Assembly: GCA_036939755.1 (NCBI GenBank)
Contig: JALLAZ010002692.1
Coordinates: 1-10,234 of the forward strand
Direction: 5' to 3'
DNA length: 10,234 bases
Source of the DNA: Stephanodiscus triporus
Lineage: Eukaryota; Bacillariophyta; Thalassiosirophyceae; Thalassiosirales; Thalassiosiraceae
Part shown: positions 1 to 7,799 of the stretch, in pieces
Layout of the letters: each line of letters opens with the position of its first letter
How positions within the stretch are numbered: position 1 is the first letter of the stretch
Made by a program: the position numbers and the translations under genes
Notes under the pieces: generated by a model
Told to the model about the DNA's origin: nothing
What the model saw: only the letters and a program-made list of their open reading frames with translations
Databases searched by the model: none

Positions 1-539
1 CAGCACTCCAGGCGGTGATTCCTGACAATTGGTGGCTCACGTCTATGTCCTGTAAATTTATGCTTTGCTGCTTTGTGCACAAAGATTGCAAGGACCTGAG
101 CACGCGACCGACGGAACTGCCGGCGGGGAACACCCGGAAAGAGGCAAGGGCAAACAGCCGAGCGGCGTTGGCGAAAGAGAGGGAGGAGTCAAAGGCGGAG
201 CGGATCGTTGGAGGGGTTGGAGGGGAGCGATACGGAGACGTTGAGCACACTATGAAGAAGGCGAGGGTGGTGGGGATGCAGGCGCAGGCGGAGAAGATAG
301 CGATAGAGACCATTCAGACGAAGCTGAAGCTTCTTAGGGAGAATGCCGAGGTGTACAAGGCAATGCACGGCGAGGAAATGTACAACAAAATGGTGGTTGA
401 TCTACTCAACAAAATGATGGGGTCCTCAAACAATGGCAGTGGAGAAACGCCACTTTCCGCTTTGTCCGTGCGTAGCTCGCAACCCAGCGAAGATAATGAG
501 GACGACGATGTGGCGGTGCTGGCCGAGGACGACGACTAG
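1..539 (+). CDS. Myb/SANT-like accessory protein of a PIF/Harbinger transposon, 3' part
   Basis: The frame is open from the left window edge to TAG at 537-539, so the N-terminus lies outside the window. The first visible part (NWWLTSMSCKFMLCCFVHKD, about 21-80) resembles the end of the Myb-like/NAM-associated region found in plant- and algal-type Harbinger accessory proteins, where a 'LKDxPKW'-like motif is usual; here it reads HKDCKDL. A basic, Ala/Glu/Arg-rich stretch follows (about 130-210), then a long predicted helix or coiled coil (about 250-410), and a Ser-rich and finally acidic tail (EDNEDDD, EDDD). In PIF/Harbinger elements the Myb-like protein binds the element ends and brings the transposase to the nucleus and DNA. 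The convergent transposase gene at 677-2114 supports this pairing. I see no frame break within the window. The identification rests mainly on context and tail composition, so an unrelated coiled-coil protein is possible. Confidence 0.6.
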   Translation, partial: ALQAVIPDNWWLTSMSCKFMLCCFVHKDCKDLSTRPTELPAGNTRKEARANSRAALAKEREESKAERIVGGVGGERYGDVEHTMKKARVVGMQAQAEKIAIETIQTKLKLLRENAEVYKAMHGEEMYNKMVVDLLNKMMGSSNNGSGETPLSALSVRSSQPSEDNEDDDVAVLAEDDD

Positions 540-676
540 TAACGAGTAACGTTAAGTGAAGTATTTTTTGTGTTAACATTACTATTTGAATTATTAAACA
601 ACAAAAAAATTGAGGACCCCCCTACCTCCCTTCCTTTGGGTCCTCTCCCATGCCCGGGGAAACAAAGACTGAAAAA
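540..676. terminator. shared 3' intergenic region between the convergent Myb-like and transposase genes
   Basis: These 137 bases separate the two stop codons. The left half is AT-rich with T and A runs (565-608), suitable for 3' end formation. The right half holds an 8-bp inverted repeat, GAGGACCC at 612-619 and GGGTCCTC at 638-645, around a pyrimidine-rich loop. Both transcripts would end here. A role in 3' end formation is inferred; only the inverted repeat and base composition are seen. Confidence 0.35.
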
Positions 677-2114
677 CTACATTGCACGACCCTTCTGACG
701 GAAGACGTAAAGATGTTTCGCCAGCAATGCACGCCTACTCGCAAATTTTTTTGATAACGCCAACTCCGATGAGTCAGCCGAATAGAACGTGGTGTGCCCG
801 TCCAACCAAATCCCGTCATCACCAATCGGCGCCCCCCGACCAACCGTTACGTTTGTCCTCTCCATCAGGTCAAGGAGGAAATTGTTGAGACAGCAGCATG
901 TGATAAAGACCTTCTCACATGTCTGGATGTCACGATAATATAATCCATCATTCAAAACCCGCCAGCGTTTCTTTAGAATACCGAAAGTGCACTCCACGTC
1001 CTTGCGGACGCTTTCTAGATTTGTCGAAAAGTACCCCTCGAGCGACGCACAATCTGCATTTGCGTAGGGGGAAATCGAAATCGGCCAGCGATGATATCCA
1101 TTATCGCAGATAAGATACGCACCTCGCTCTTTTCCAACTGTACCATTGCTGTTATAAAACTTCCACGAGATATCCTTAAACCATCCAGTGCGAATTTGAT
1201 TGACGTTGGCGTCAACCTTCACAATCTCCTTGTCGTTGCGAGTGCCGAACTGCGGACCGTGTATACCGATCACCCTACGATTGTAATCTGTGATGCACTG
1301 AAATGCAAGAGTGGGATAGCCCTCCTTACCCTTTGCACGATTGCGGTCCCCGGTGGGACAGGACGACCACTTGACGTGAACAACGTCCATCGAACCGCAG
1401 CACCCGGGAAGGCCAACTTCATCATAGCACTTCATCGTCCGACGCAATTCGGCAATGTTTCGAGGCAAAAAAATATACTCATCCTTCATCTCAACCATCG
1501 CATCAAGAAAGTCCATGAAGAACAAGCGTGTCTCAGATGCGCTGATGTGGCACATTGACCGTAATTGACGAAACGAGTTACCATTCCCCAACCGATACAG
1601 TGCCGACATCACGAGCAGCTCCGAGCGCTCACGAAAACTCACGAAATTCCGCCCGAAACCTGTGCGATCTGGGCACTTTGATATACCCCCGGGAAATGAG
1701 AATATCCGTCAACTCCTCTACTTTCGCGAGGGGCATTCGAAACAACGATCGAAATTCCCCAAAGCGGTCAGAGACGGACAGCTCATGTGTGAGATCGCGC
1801 GTGATGCCAGGCCGGAGAAAACTCCGGTACCAACTCGACAACAAAACGCTTTCCCTTCGGTAGTGGCGATTAGGATTGCGCTGCTTGCGACGACGGCTGC
1901 GGCGGCTGCGACGACGCACACTGCTCTCATCAGAGAACGAGCAGGAATCGTCGTCGTACGCGCCGAAAGACGGCGAACCATCACGGGCACCACCAAAATC
2001 ATCAAAATGAAAAGGCTGATCGAATTGAAACCCTTCCCCAAAGTCAACGACTGGCAAAAAATCCGATAGAAAATCGAATGCAGCCAAGGGATCGTCGGAA
2101 GGGGGGGAAGACAT
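677..2114 (-). pseudogene. PIF/Harbinger transposase (DDE_Tnp_4 / plant transposase type), frameshifted
   Basis: The first in-frame ATG is at 2112-2114 and TAG is at 677-679, about 475 codons when the frame break is discounted, which is normal for Harbinger transposases. The N-terminal part is acidic and aromatic, followed by an Arg-rich stretch (about 1858-1905) that could be a nuclear localisation signal, then a predicted helical DNA-binding region. The DDE core follows: first Asp in GSMDVVHVKW (1385-1387), second Asp in YLICDNGYHRWP (1103-1105), Glu in RKDVECTFGILKKRWR (992-994). These match the family pattern (GxxDxTH, GDxGY, VExxFGxLKxRF). The frame changes at about 1629-1647 because CTCACGAAA is repeated with a 10-base period; one unit is surplus, and without it the two halves would be continuous. 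So the catalytic core looks intact but the gene cannot make a full-length protein. An intron covering the break is less likely, because the extra bases are an exact duplication. Confidence 0.88.
1628..1647. repeat. 10-bp tandem duplication that breaks the transposase frame
   Basis: CTCACGAAA occurs at 1628-1636 and again at 1638-1646, with a period of 10. On the coding (-) strand this makes the frame run into a TGA just after the repeat. Ten is not a multiple of three, so the duplication shifts the reading frame. The upstream part ends in ...RAEFRE and the downstream part resumes as ...RERSELLVMSALYRL, sharing the residues encoded by the repeat. Confidence 0.8.
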
Positions 2115-2230
2115 CTTCCCTAGCTGCCGCAAAGAGAGGGGCCAGGGGGGGACGTTAATGCGACGATGAGGGTTGTGCGTACTGGTATGCACCCTCACAA
2201 ATACGTTCCACGTCGACACAAAAATAATTT

Positions 2231-2335
2231 ACCTGCGGCGCAGATAGATTTATCTGCGCGCAGATAAATCTTCCACGCGGAGGGGATTATCTGCACGCAA
2301 ATAAAAATTTTCAGATACGCAGATAAATTTCGGGG
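2231..2335. promoter_or_regulatory. GCAGATAAAT motif cluster with a 26-bp perfect palindrome (Harbinger subterminal/promoter region)
   Basis: This region lies 120-220 bases upstream of the transposase ATG. It holds at least five related words: GCAGATAGATT (2240-2250), then the palindrome 2246-2271 whose half is AGATTTATCTGCG and whose other half is its exact reverse complement, TTATCTGCACGC (2287-2298) and CAGATACGCAGATAAAT (2312-2328). A further inverted, near-identical copy (TATTTGCGTATCTGA) lies at 2446-2460. Repeated and inverted short motifs next to the transposase are what subterminal binding sites of Harbinger Myb-like protein or transposase look like. They could equally be a promoter with sites for autoregulation. 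The left end of the element is outside the window, so I cannot define the terminal inverted repeat or the 3-bp target duplication. Confidence 0.5.
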
Positions 2336-2895
2336 TCAATTTGGTTTTTTTTGCGGACTATTAACCAACAAAAACAAAATCCGCAGGTACGAATTCGCAA
2401 AAGAACAGTCGCGAACAAAAAAAAACTTCGCTCCCGTCTTCTGCGTATTTGCGTATCTGACTACCTAGAGTATTCGCTAAAGAAATCACAGCCTTAGTCC
2501 ACCGGGGTCGCTGTGAATTTGCCTTCAATTTGGGGGTGGTAAAATGCCAAACGTACAGTACATAATTTTTTTCGTACGATAACTTATGTACGGTTTCCTC
2601 CATGCCAACCCGATTTCTCCCTTCTCGCGATTTACACCCGGTGAGGAAATATGCTCATCTGTGGGCGAGTGGAGGGAGTAATTCTCCCACCCTTGTGTGA
2701 GAAACCTGACTCAATTTCGACAAGAAAGAGACAGATTCCTTTGGGTGGATCTTTTCCCTCGTATGTAGCTTGTACCATAAAAGGAACATGCCGGAGGCAT
2801 CAGGCACGTGCCACGCAGAATCCGAACACGTCGCCTCATGTTGAGCGTGATGGTTCAACAGAACCATCAAAAGCATAGCATATAATTCTCATAAC
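2336..2895. other. non-coding region between the Harbinger element and LTR element 1
   Basis: No reading frame here resembles a protein I know. The left part (2345-2460) is rich in A and T runs and CGAA/GCGTA words and holds the outlying copy of the Harbinger motif at 2446-2460, so the transposon may reach this far or further. A 7-bp inverted repeat TCACAGC/GCTGTGA lies at 2486-2492 and 2510-2516, and GTACATAA/TTATGTAC pairs at about 2557-2564 and 2583-2590. The hairpin at 2848-2869 is listed separately. The right half could hold flanking host sequence, but I see no evidence for a gene. Confidence 0.4.
2848..2869. repeat. perfect 9-bp hairpin with a 4-base loop
   Basis: TGATGGTTC at 2848-2856 pairs exactly with GAACCATCA at 2861-2869 around the loop AACA. 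It lies 27 bases upstream of the probable LTR start at 2896. No function is evident from the sequence. Confidence 0.6.
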
Positions 2896-3112
2896 TGTTA
2901 TTTAGACCATGATGAATAGGGGTAGGGCGTCCACGTGACCTCCCCGGCCAAGGCCATTAGTCTTCAGTAGTACCTATGCCCTGATATAATATCTTGAGTC
3001 TATCAGACCCATTCGACTCTGCGCCACGGCCGGTGCTTTGGAGAATTGACCTCGCGACGACCACGCGAACTTTGACACGATCGATTTCAATCAATTCGAC
3101 CGACCCGACCAA
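2896..3112 (+). repeat. probable 5' LTR of retrotransposon 1
   Basis: The stretch starts with TGTTA and could end at the CA of ATCGACA (about 3112). It includes a TATA-like TATAAT (2985-2990), with a likely start of transcription some 25-30 bases on, and lies directly before the gag leader. The 3' limit is uncertain, and there is no second LTR in the window to compare with. Confidence 0.4.
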
Positions 3113-4720
3113 TCGACATAAGTCGACAGCCTGCACAGACCATGCGAGACCAGGACACCAAGGTGAACTTCATCGACTGGTATCAAAAAGTCTTTGGGTT
3201 CTCCCTCAGCATCGCGACAGCAATGTACGAAGTACAACAGCTGAAGGACGCGAAGACGTTCAACGAGCTGGACGACGACCTCATCGACAACATCTTTAGC
3301 GCGCTGCGCAAAGATAAGACCCACAATGGGATTGCTGAATTGGCAGTGAGCCGAATCAAGCTGCTGGCCTTCTGGGTCAAGCACCAGTTCCGGACCAACC
3401 GCCCGATCGGCACCACTGCGACGCCGCTTGTGCGGGTGACCTTGGAGAAGATCAATCTGCTCAAGGAGCAGAAGAAGATCGAGGACGGCTGGCGCGCCGA
3501 TAATAAGGAGCCCGCCTATGACCCGCTGCCCTTAGACCATAACACGGCCGGTAAGGCTTTCGACAAGGTCAAGACAATCCTGACCCGCGTGCGCGGTGTT
3601 CAGGGTGTCCCTCTCTCCTACGTCATCAGGTTTAATATCTGGGGCACTGAGCTTGACGACGACAGCGACAGAGACTACCCTTTTGGGCACGACCAATCCA
3701 AGTTCTCCTCCATTGATGAGTAGATGATCTCCCGCGCTCCCATCTTGGGGGATGACGCTGAATTCGAGACGGACCTGGAGATCCTTGAGACCGTAGGACC
3801 CTGGGCGCCGACCTTCACGACCGACAACAAGAAGGTATGGGCGATTCTTCACGCCCTGTTTAGCAATACGCCCAGCTGGCAGCATGCCAAGAAGTATGCG
3901 GTGGCCCAGGACGGCCGCCAGACCTATCGTACTCTTCACACCCATCACTTTGGACGTGATAGAGTCGACACGATGTACAACTCGATCCTCACGACCCTCC
4001 AGAACTTGTACTACACTGAAGACCGCAAGAATTACAACTTTGACAAGTACTGTACTGCCCATGTCGAGCAGCACAATCTTCATGCTGGTCTAGTCGAGTT
4101 TGGGATCGGTGAACTACAAGACAACATGAAGATCCACTACTTTGAGGTTTGCGTCTGTGAAGACCACCATCATGGCCAATTGCGCAGCATTCCAAGACTT
4201 GGATGCTATCATGCAGCTCTATGTCAATACCTACCGCGCAAACAGAAAGCACTTTGACTCGACCAATCAGACAACCCACAAGATCTCTGCTCTCCAAGGA
4301 CGAGGGGACGGGGGACGCGGCAGTGGTGGTGGTGGATGTGGACGCGGACGGGGCCGTGGCGGCGGCCGCGGTGACCCGGACAAGCGCAAGCAAAATCTTG
4401 TCCCTCAAGAAGAGATCGACAAGGTCACAAATGTCCAAGACAAGTGGTACCCCTCTGATGAGTATGCACTTTTTACGCCTGCGATGAGAGCCAAGCACTG
4501 GCAACTTTGCAGTAAGAACACCCAGGTGCCTGGCACTGGGCAGACCACCACAGCCAAGGCCCAGAAGACGATCATGGAGTTGACCTCAACTTTGACTGAG
4601 GCTTGCTCAGTGATCTCAGAACTCTCGAACATGTCCTCCAAGCTGACCAAGGATATGGACATTGACATTCCTAAAGATGACGACGGTTGGGGTCGCAATC
4701 GCGATAACCCTGCCTTGGAG
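2896..4720 (+). mobile_element. copia-like LTR retrotransposon 1, 3'-truncated (LTR + gag only)
   Basis: The fragment begins with a probable LTR (TGTTATTTAG at 2896), continues through a short leader and a gag pseudogene, and stops at the end of gag. No protease, integrase, reverse transcriptase, RNase H or 3' LTR follows. From 4721 the sequence belongs to a different element read from the opposite strand. The gag type (conserved N-terminal domain ending in an RGG-rich tail) is one I associate with Ty1/copia-like elements abundant in diatoms. The left boundary is inferred from the TG dinucleotide and LTR-like content; no target duplication can be checked because the right end is gone. Confidence 0.7.
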
Positions 4721-4732
4721 TTTGAGACCTAG
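3142..4732 (+). pseudogene. gag: gag of copia-like retrotransposon 1 (RGG-tailed), disabled
   Basis: ATG at 3142 opens a Gag protein (MRDQDTKVNFIDWYQKVFGF...), which would form the element's cytoplasmic particle and bind its RNA. The helical capsid-like region covers about 3142-4240. It is followed by a Gly/Arg tract (4297-4377, RGDGGRG... GRGRGRGGG) replacing a zinc knuckle, then VPQEEIDKVTNVQ and a Ser/Thr-rich tail ending NRDNPALEF. Two lesions are visible. An in-frame TAG at 3721-3723 sits between ...SSIDE and MISRAPIL. Near 4147 a deletion shifts the frame: MKIHYFE is in the first frame and FASVKTTIM in another. The final stop TAG (4730-4732) is not native, because those bases belong to the antisense integrase of the neighbouring element. 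Pol is absent. The frame is otherwise well kept, so this copy is fairly young. Confidence 0.8.
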
Positions 4733-5890
4733 TCTCGCTGCTCGCATTTGGTTGATGATGCGTTGTTATGCCTCCATCATTTGGCCCTCTGTCCTATTCT
4801 TCATTGGCTCTACGAAAATATAGTTGGCATCAAGGTGTATTGCCACCATGATGTATCAATTGCCGCGTTGAGAGGTGTATGGGAATCCGCCGGTCTGGTC
4901 GGAGTGGATCCTGTTGCTGGGGTCCTCGATGTAGATGAAGATATCGTTGTGTCGGGTGGTTGTGGTGGGAGGTGAGTCCTCGTGCTCCTGTTTGATCTGG
5001 ACCGCCGCCATCTTGACCAATTTTTCTAATGCCTTTTGCTTCGTGGAACGTATGCCCTGCCGCTGTCCCTTGAGATGCCCCTTTGATGTTTCGATGGAGT
5101 CGGGGAAATGGCGGTGTACCATGTTGACGGTGAGGGCTGGCCACGTTGAGAAGTTGCCTGCGCGGACGGCATCGATGAACGTTTCTTTCGGGGGGAAGCC
5201 AGCTGCCGCATGGTACTAAAGTAATGTCTTGCACGTGCTTGGTAGATCGAAGATTGCATTGATGTTGTCGGTTGGTTGGTTGTTCTCCAGCGGTAGTTTC
5301 CACAGTCCCGTCTCCGTGCATCTGTGTGCTGTGAGCACGGGTGATTCGGTTGCTTCGACGTTGGTTGTGGTAGCATCATAAATAGTTGCCTTGGTTTTTC
5401 CGAAAACTGTTATGTAATCTGAGTCTGCTAGTTTTGGGACGCTGATTAGGGTTGAGTGTAGTCCAGGGACTATGTTCACCTCCCTTGCTCCGTCGCGGAG
5501 TGGCTGTCGAAGGAGCATCTTCTTGGTTGCTCGGTGGGTGCGTTTGTCTGGTAGCATAAATGTTTTGTTAGACAGTTGTCCCGAGTCCTCGAAATATTCC
5601 TCGTCTTCCTCTGGTGCCGCGCCGGATGTTGCTCCGGTATCCAATATACCGGCCTTTTTTGCTCGCCTATTTTCCACCTTTCGCGCCCAATGCGCTGCTG
5701 TCCTGTTGCCGGGGCTTTTGTCCATTAGAACGGACAGTACCCTGGCAATGGGTTGGTCATCGTGTTGGATTCCATCCTCATCCTGTTCGTCGACTAGACA
5801 GGTTAGTGGGGACCATTAGTTCTTTGAAGCTGCAGTGTTTTTAACTAGTTTAGCTGCTACTTTAAGATCTCTTGCTGTCCCCGGCTGATG
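4733..5890 (-). pseudogene. pol: pol remnant of retrotransposon 2: aspartic protease, GAG-pre-integrase, start of integrase
   Basis: This continues in the same frame as gag beyond the TGA at 5891-5893. The aspartic protease motif ILDTGATSG has its catalytic Asp at 5639-5641; the protease region is open from 5725 to TAG at 5216-5218. The GAG-pre-integrase region follows (YHAAAGFPPKETFIDA..., WPALTVNMVHRHFPDS, KGHLKGQRQGIRSTK, about 5215-5040). The integrase core begins with HSDQTGGFPYTSQRGN, whose Asp would be the first catalytic residue, then YIMVAIHLDANYIFVEPMK. Stops lie at 5816-5818 (TAA), 5216-5218 (TAG), 4856-4858 (TGA, where Arg is usual) and 4766-4768 (TAA, where Tyr is usual). The reading frame itself is unshifted through this whole stretch. 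The rest of pol is deleted at the junction near 4721. The protein would have processed the polyprotein and inserted the cDNA. Confidence 0.8.
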
Positions 5891-7163
5891 TCATTCGGGG
5901 GTAAAGATTGATTTCCATCCAGTGTAGCGCGCGTCCTTATTCACCTCCAGCTCGTAGCACTTGTCGTGACTGTGGAAGACAAAAGACTTGCAGTTCGGGC
6001 AGAGCGTTTTCTTGCGTTTGGGCTTCTTTGGAACGTCTCCGCCTCCCGCCACCGATGGGGTCCCCATTGGAGGGGTGTTCTCCTTGTTGGGGTCCTGCCT
6101 CCTGCCACCGCCGGCTGCCACTAGTGCGTTCATTTTTTCTAGAATGGCGTCCATGTTGGCCTTGTTCGCTGCGGCCATCGTGGCAATCTGCTTGTCGTGC
6201 TGTTCTTGGAGCATCGAAAAAAGCAGTGCTTGTGTTTCTCCTTCCTCTTCTGCCGCCGCCGTTTCTTGCGCTAATAGTGCAGCTTCCTTGAAACGTGATT
6301 GCTTCGCCGTCGTTGCGGAGTATTGCTTGCGTTCCAACCATTTTTTGGTGAAGTAGGTTTGTAACAATGCCCAGGTTTGCGTCGCTGGTGTTTTGTTCTC
6401 CCAGGCAAGCATTTGCTCCTCGGTGAACATCTCGCTGTTCCACATCTGGGCTCCCGCCGCCATCGTCTTCTCGTCGTCGCTTGTCGTGATTCCACGGTCG
6501 CCGAGCGAGATTTGGAAGCGGTCGAGCAAGGTGAAGTAGGCTGTTATGCTCGTAGTGGGGTCCCACGGTGCGTTGTAGCCGGCGATCTTGTACTCGTGCT
6601 TTTGCGCCGTTGTCATCTTGATGGCCGTTTTCTTGCGGAGGTGGTCCAACATCGTGAGGATCGTGGAGTCTCTGAAGCCGATGTACTGCTTCTTAAGTGG
6701 GGCTAGTGCATCGGCGCCGATGGCGTACAGGATGAGCTCCTTTCCTGCTTCTTGTATGCCTAGGTAGCTGGTGTAGTTGCTCTGGAGTTACTTGTGCTCG
6801 GCAACAAGTTGTTCACGTTGTGCAGGCGCTCTAGGCGCCTGGGTTGATGGGGGCCGTGTGGATCCAGGCGGCGTCGTTGATGACGATCCTGTACTTGTCC
6901 TGCGGGATGACACTTGCGAGGTGACCATACTTCTGGCCCTTGGTGTAGTGGTGCATTTTTATGATGGTACACACTTCGCCAAGCTTGTCCTCAAGTTTGT
7001 CGACATTTTTCGGAGTTATTATGCCGTTGAGGCGGATGATCTTGTTGCGTGCCCCGATGAGGGTGTCGTACGCACTTGACGATTTTGATGCTTCCAACAT
7101 GTTTCTTTGCTTGTGGAAGGTGCTGGGCTTGGTCGTCTGATGTAGTTGTATTTTTGTAGTCAT
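5891..7163 (-). pseudogene. gag: gag of copia-like retrotransposon 2 (zinc-knuckle type), disabled
   Basis: ATG at 7161-7163 opens MTTKIQLHQTTKPSTFHKQR, followed by SAYDTLIGARNKI, the N-terminal part of a Gag family I recognise from diatom copia-like elements. The frame runs to TAG at 6831-6833. It continues in another frame (APAQREQLVAEHK, TAA at 6788-6790, YLGIQEAGKELILYAIGADALAPLKK) after what looks like a small deletion, and then as the long segment 6652-5891. That segment holds PWDPTTSITAYFTLLDRFQ, a Gln/Glu/Ala-rich coiled coil (about 6320-6120) and a C-terminal zinc knuckle CPNCKSFVFHSHDKC of form C-x2-C-x5-H-x4-C (about 6000-5956). TGA at 5891 may be the native gag stop or a mutation, since pol follows in the same frame. 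Gag would form the particle and the knuckle would bind RNA. Confidence 0.82.
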
Positions 7164-7190
7164 CGGGTTGGTCGATCGACTCAGTTGATG

Positions 7191-7251
7191 ATGATAAATA
7201 ACTGCTGAACCTAAGAACTACGCTGAGCTCGATGAATAGGTTATTTATCAT
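7191..7251. repeat. 12-bp perfect inverted repeat at the LTR/leader boundary of retrotransposon 2
   Basis: ATGATAAATAAC (7191-7202) is the exact reverse complement of GTTATTTATCAT (7240-7251), with a 37-base spacer. It straddles the likely end of the LTR, 28 bases upstream of the gag ATG, so the leader RNA could fold here. No primer-binding site is obvious next to it. Confidence 0.6.
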
Positions 7252-7417
7252 TTATGAGTTCTAGGAGTAATTCTTGGTTTACCCCATCTCGTATCGTTGG
7301 CTAAATTATTGCCAGGTTGTGGATTTGTTGGGAAACAGCCGTTATGTATAAGGCCTATTTGGCGGGAAGCTATTTCTTCCCCGCCAAAAGTAGTATCCTC
7401 ATTGGGAGGGTCTAACA
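7203..7417 (-). repeat. 5' LTR of retrotransposon 2
   Basis: On the - strand the LTR starts TGTTAGACCC at 7417 and may end TTCAGCA at 7203, giving about 215 bp. A TATA-like TTATACATAA lies at about 7343-7352. Close to the 5' end is a GC-rich hairpin: TTTGGCGGGAAG (7358-7369) pairs with CTTCCCCGCCAAA (7376-7388) with one bulged C. The 3' limit is uncertain because no second LTR is present. Confidence 0.55.
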
Positions 7418-7799
7418 GGGTCAGATGTCAGGAATGGATGAAAATCTACGTGGGAACAAAAATTAATTTTTTTGGCATTTCTTCAGGTGTCACATACTTG
7501 TTCCTGTATTTCAATTTGGTGTGCTGAGGAGTAGATGTAGTTTCAGTATGGCCAAATTTTTGGCGCACCTCAGAATACTAACATCCTGCATCCATCCTTC
7601 CCCTCTCATGATGCCTCATTTGCTCCACGTCTGTCCAAAGGGGGGTGCGATGGGCAAAGTCCGCAAGCAGTATGCTGTAATCAAAAAGATTATGCCCCTC
7701 GAGGAGTGTGGCTGTCTCTTGTCCGAGACAGGTATCTGTTGGATAGCAGCAGTGGGAGAGCTCGGTGTGAATGTCTGCCTCCTGACAAAATAGATGAAG
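7418..7799. other. unassigned sequence between LTR element 2 and the RT fossil
   Basis: No recognisable gene lies here. The right part (about 7600-7799) may be the eroded downstream continuation of the reverse-transcriptase gene on the - strand, since it follows the RT fragment and has an open frame, but I cannot match it to RT palm or thumb motifs. The left part (7430-7560) is AT-richer, with an AT run at 7459-7472, and nothing identifiable. Confidence 0.35.

Larger units (their letters stand above)
4721..7417 (-). mobile_element. copia-like LTR retrotransposon 2, 3'-truncated inside the integrase
   Basis: Read from the - strand, the element runs LTR (7417 to about 7203), leader, gag (7163-5891), protease and GAG-pre-integrase (5725-5000) and the first part of the integrase core (to 4721). 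The domain order gag-protease-integrase is that of Ty1/copia. Reverse transcriptase, RNase H and the 3' LTR are missing. The integrase is cut shortly after its first catalytic Asp, just at ...RAARLGLK, before the second catalytic Asp expected downstream. The five bases outside the LTR (GGGTC, 7418-7422) would be one copy of the target duplication, with its partner lost. At least six in-frame stops and one frameshift show that the element is dead. Confidence 0.8.

Noticed and set aside
1091..1558. 155-codon + strand frame across the transposase
   Set aside because: Antisense shadow of the transposase core, which has clear DDE motifs in the other strand.
1628..1647. Programmed ribosomal frameshift in the transposase
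   Set aside because: There is no slippery heptamer needed to explain the break; an exact 10-bp duplication accounts for it.
2641..2700. Second LTR of element 2 on the left side
   Set aside because: Only an 11-base word (GGAGTAATTCT) is shared with the LTR at 7203-7417; the surroundings do not align.
2655..2878. Small open frames on both strands, 73-75 codons
   Set aside because: No motif, no ATG-supported conserved start that I can defend, and they overlap each other in antisense.
3532..4083. 183-codon - strand frame across gag 1
   Set aside because: Antisense shadow; Val/Leu-rich composition typical of antisense of a coding region, no motif.
5937..6566. 209-codon open frame on the - strand overlapping gag of element 2
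   Set aside because: It is the +1 shadow of the gag frame; the real frame shows gag motifs and the zinc knuckle, while this one is Arg/Gly-rich noise.
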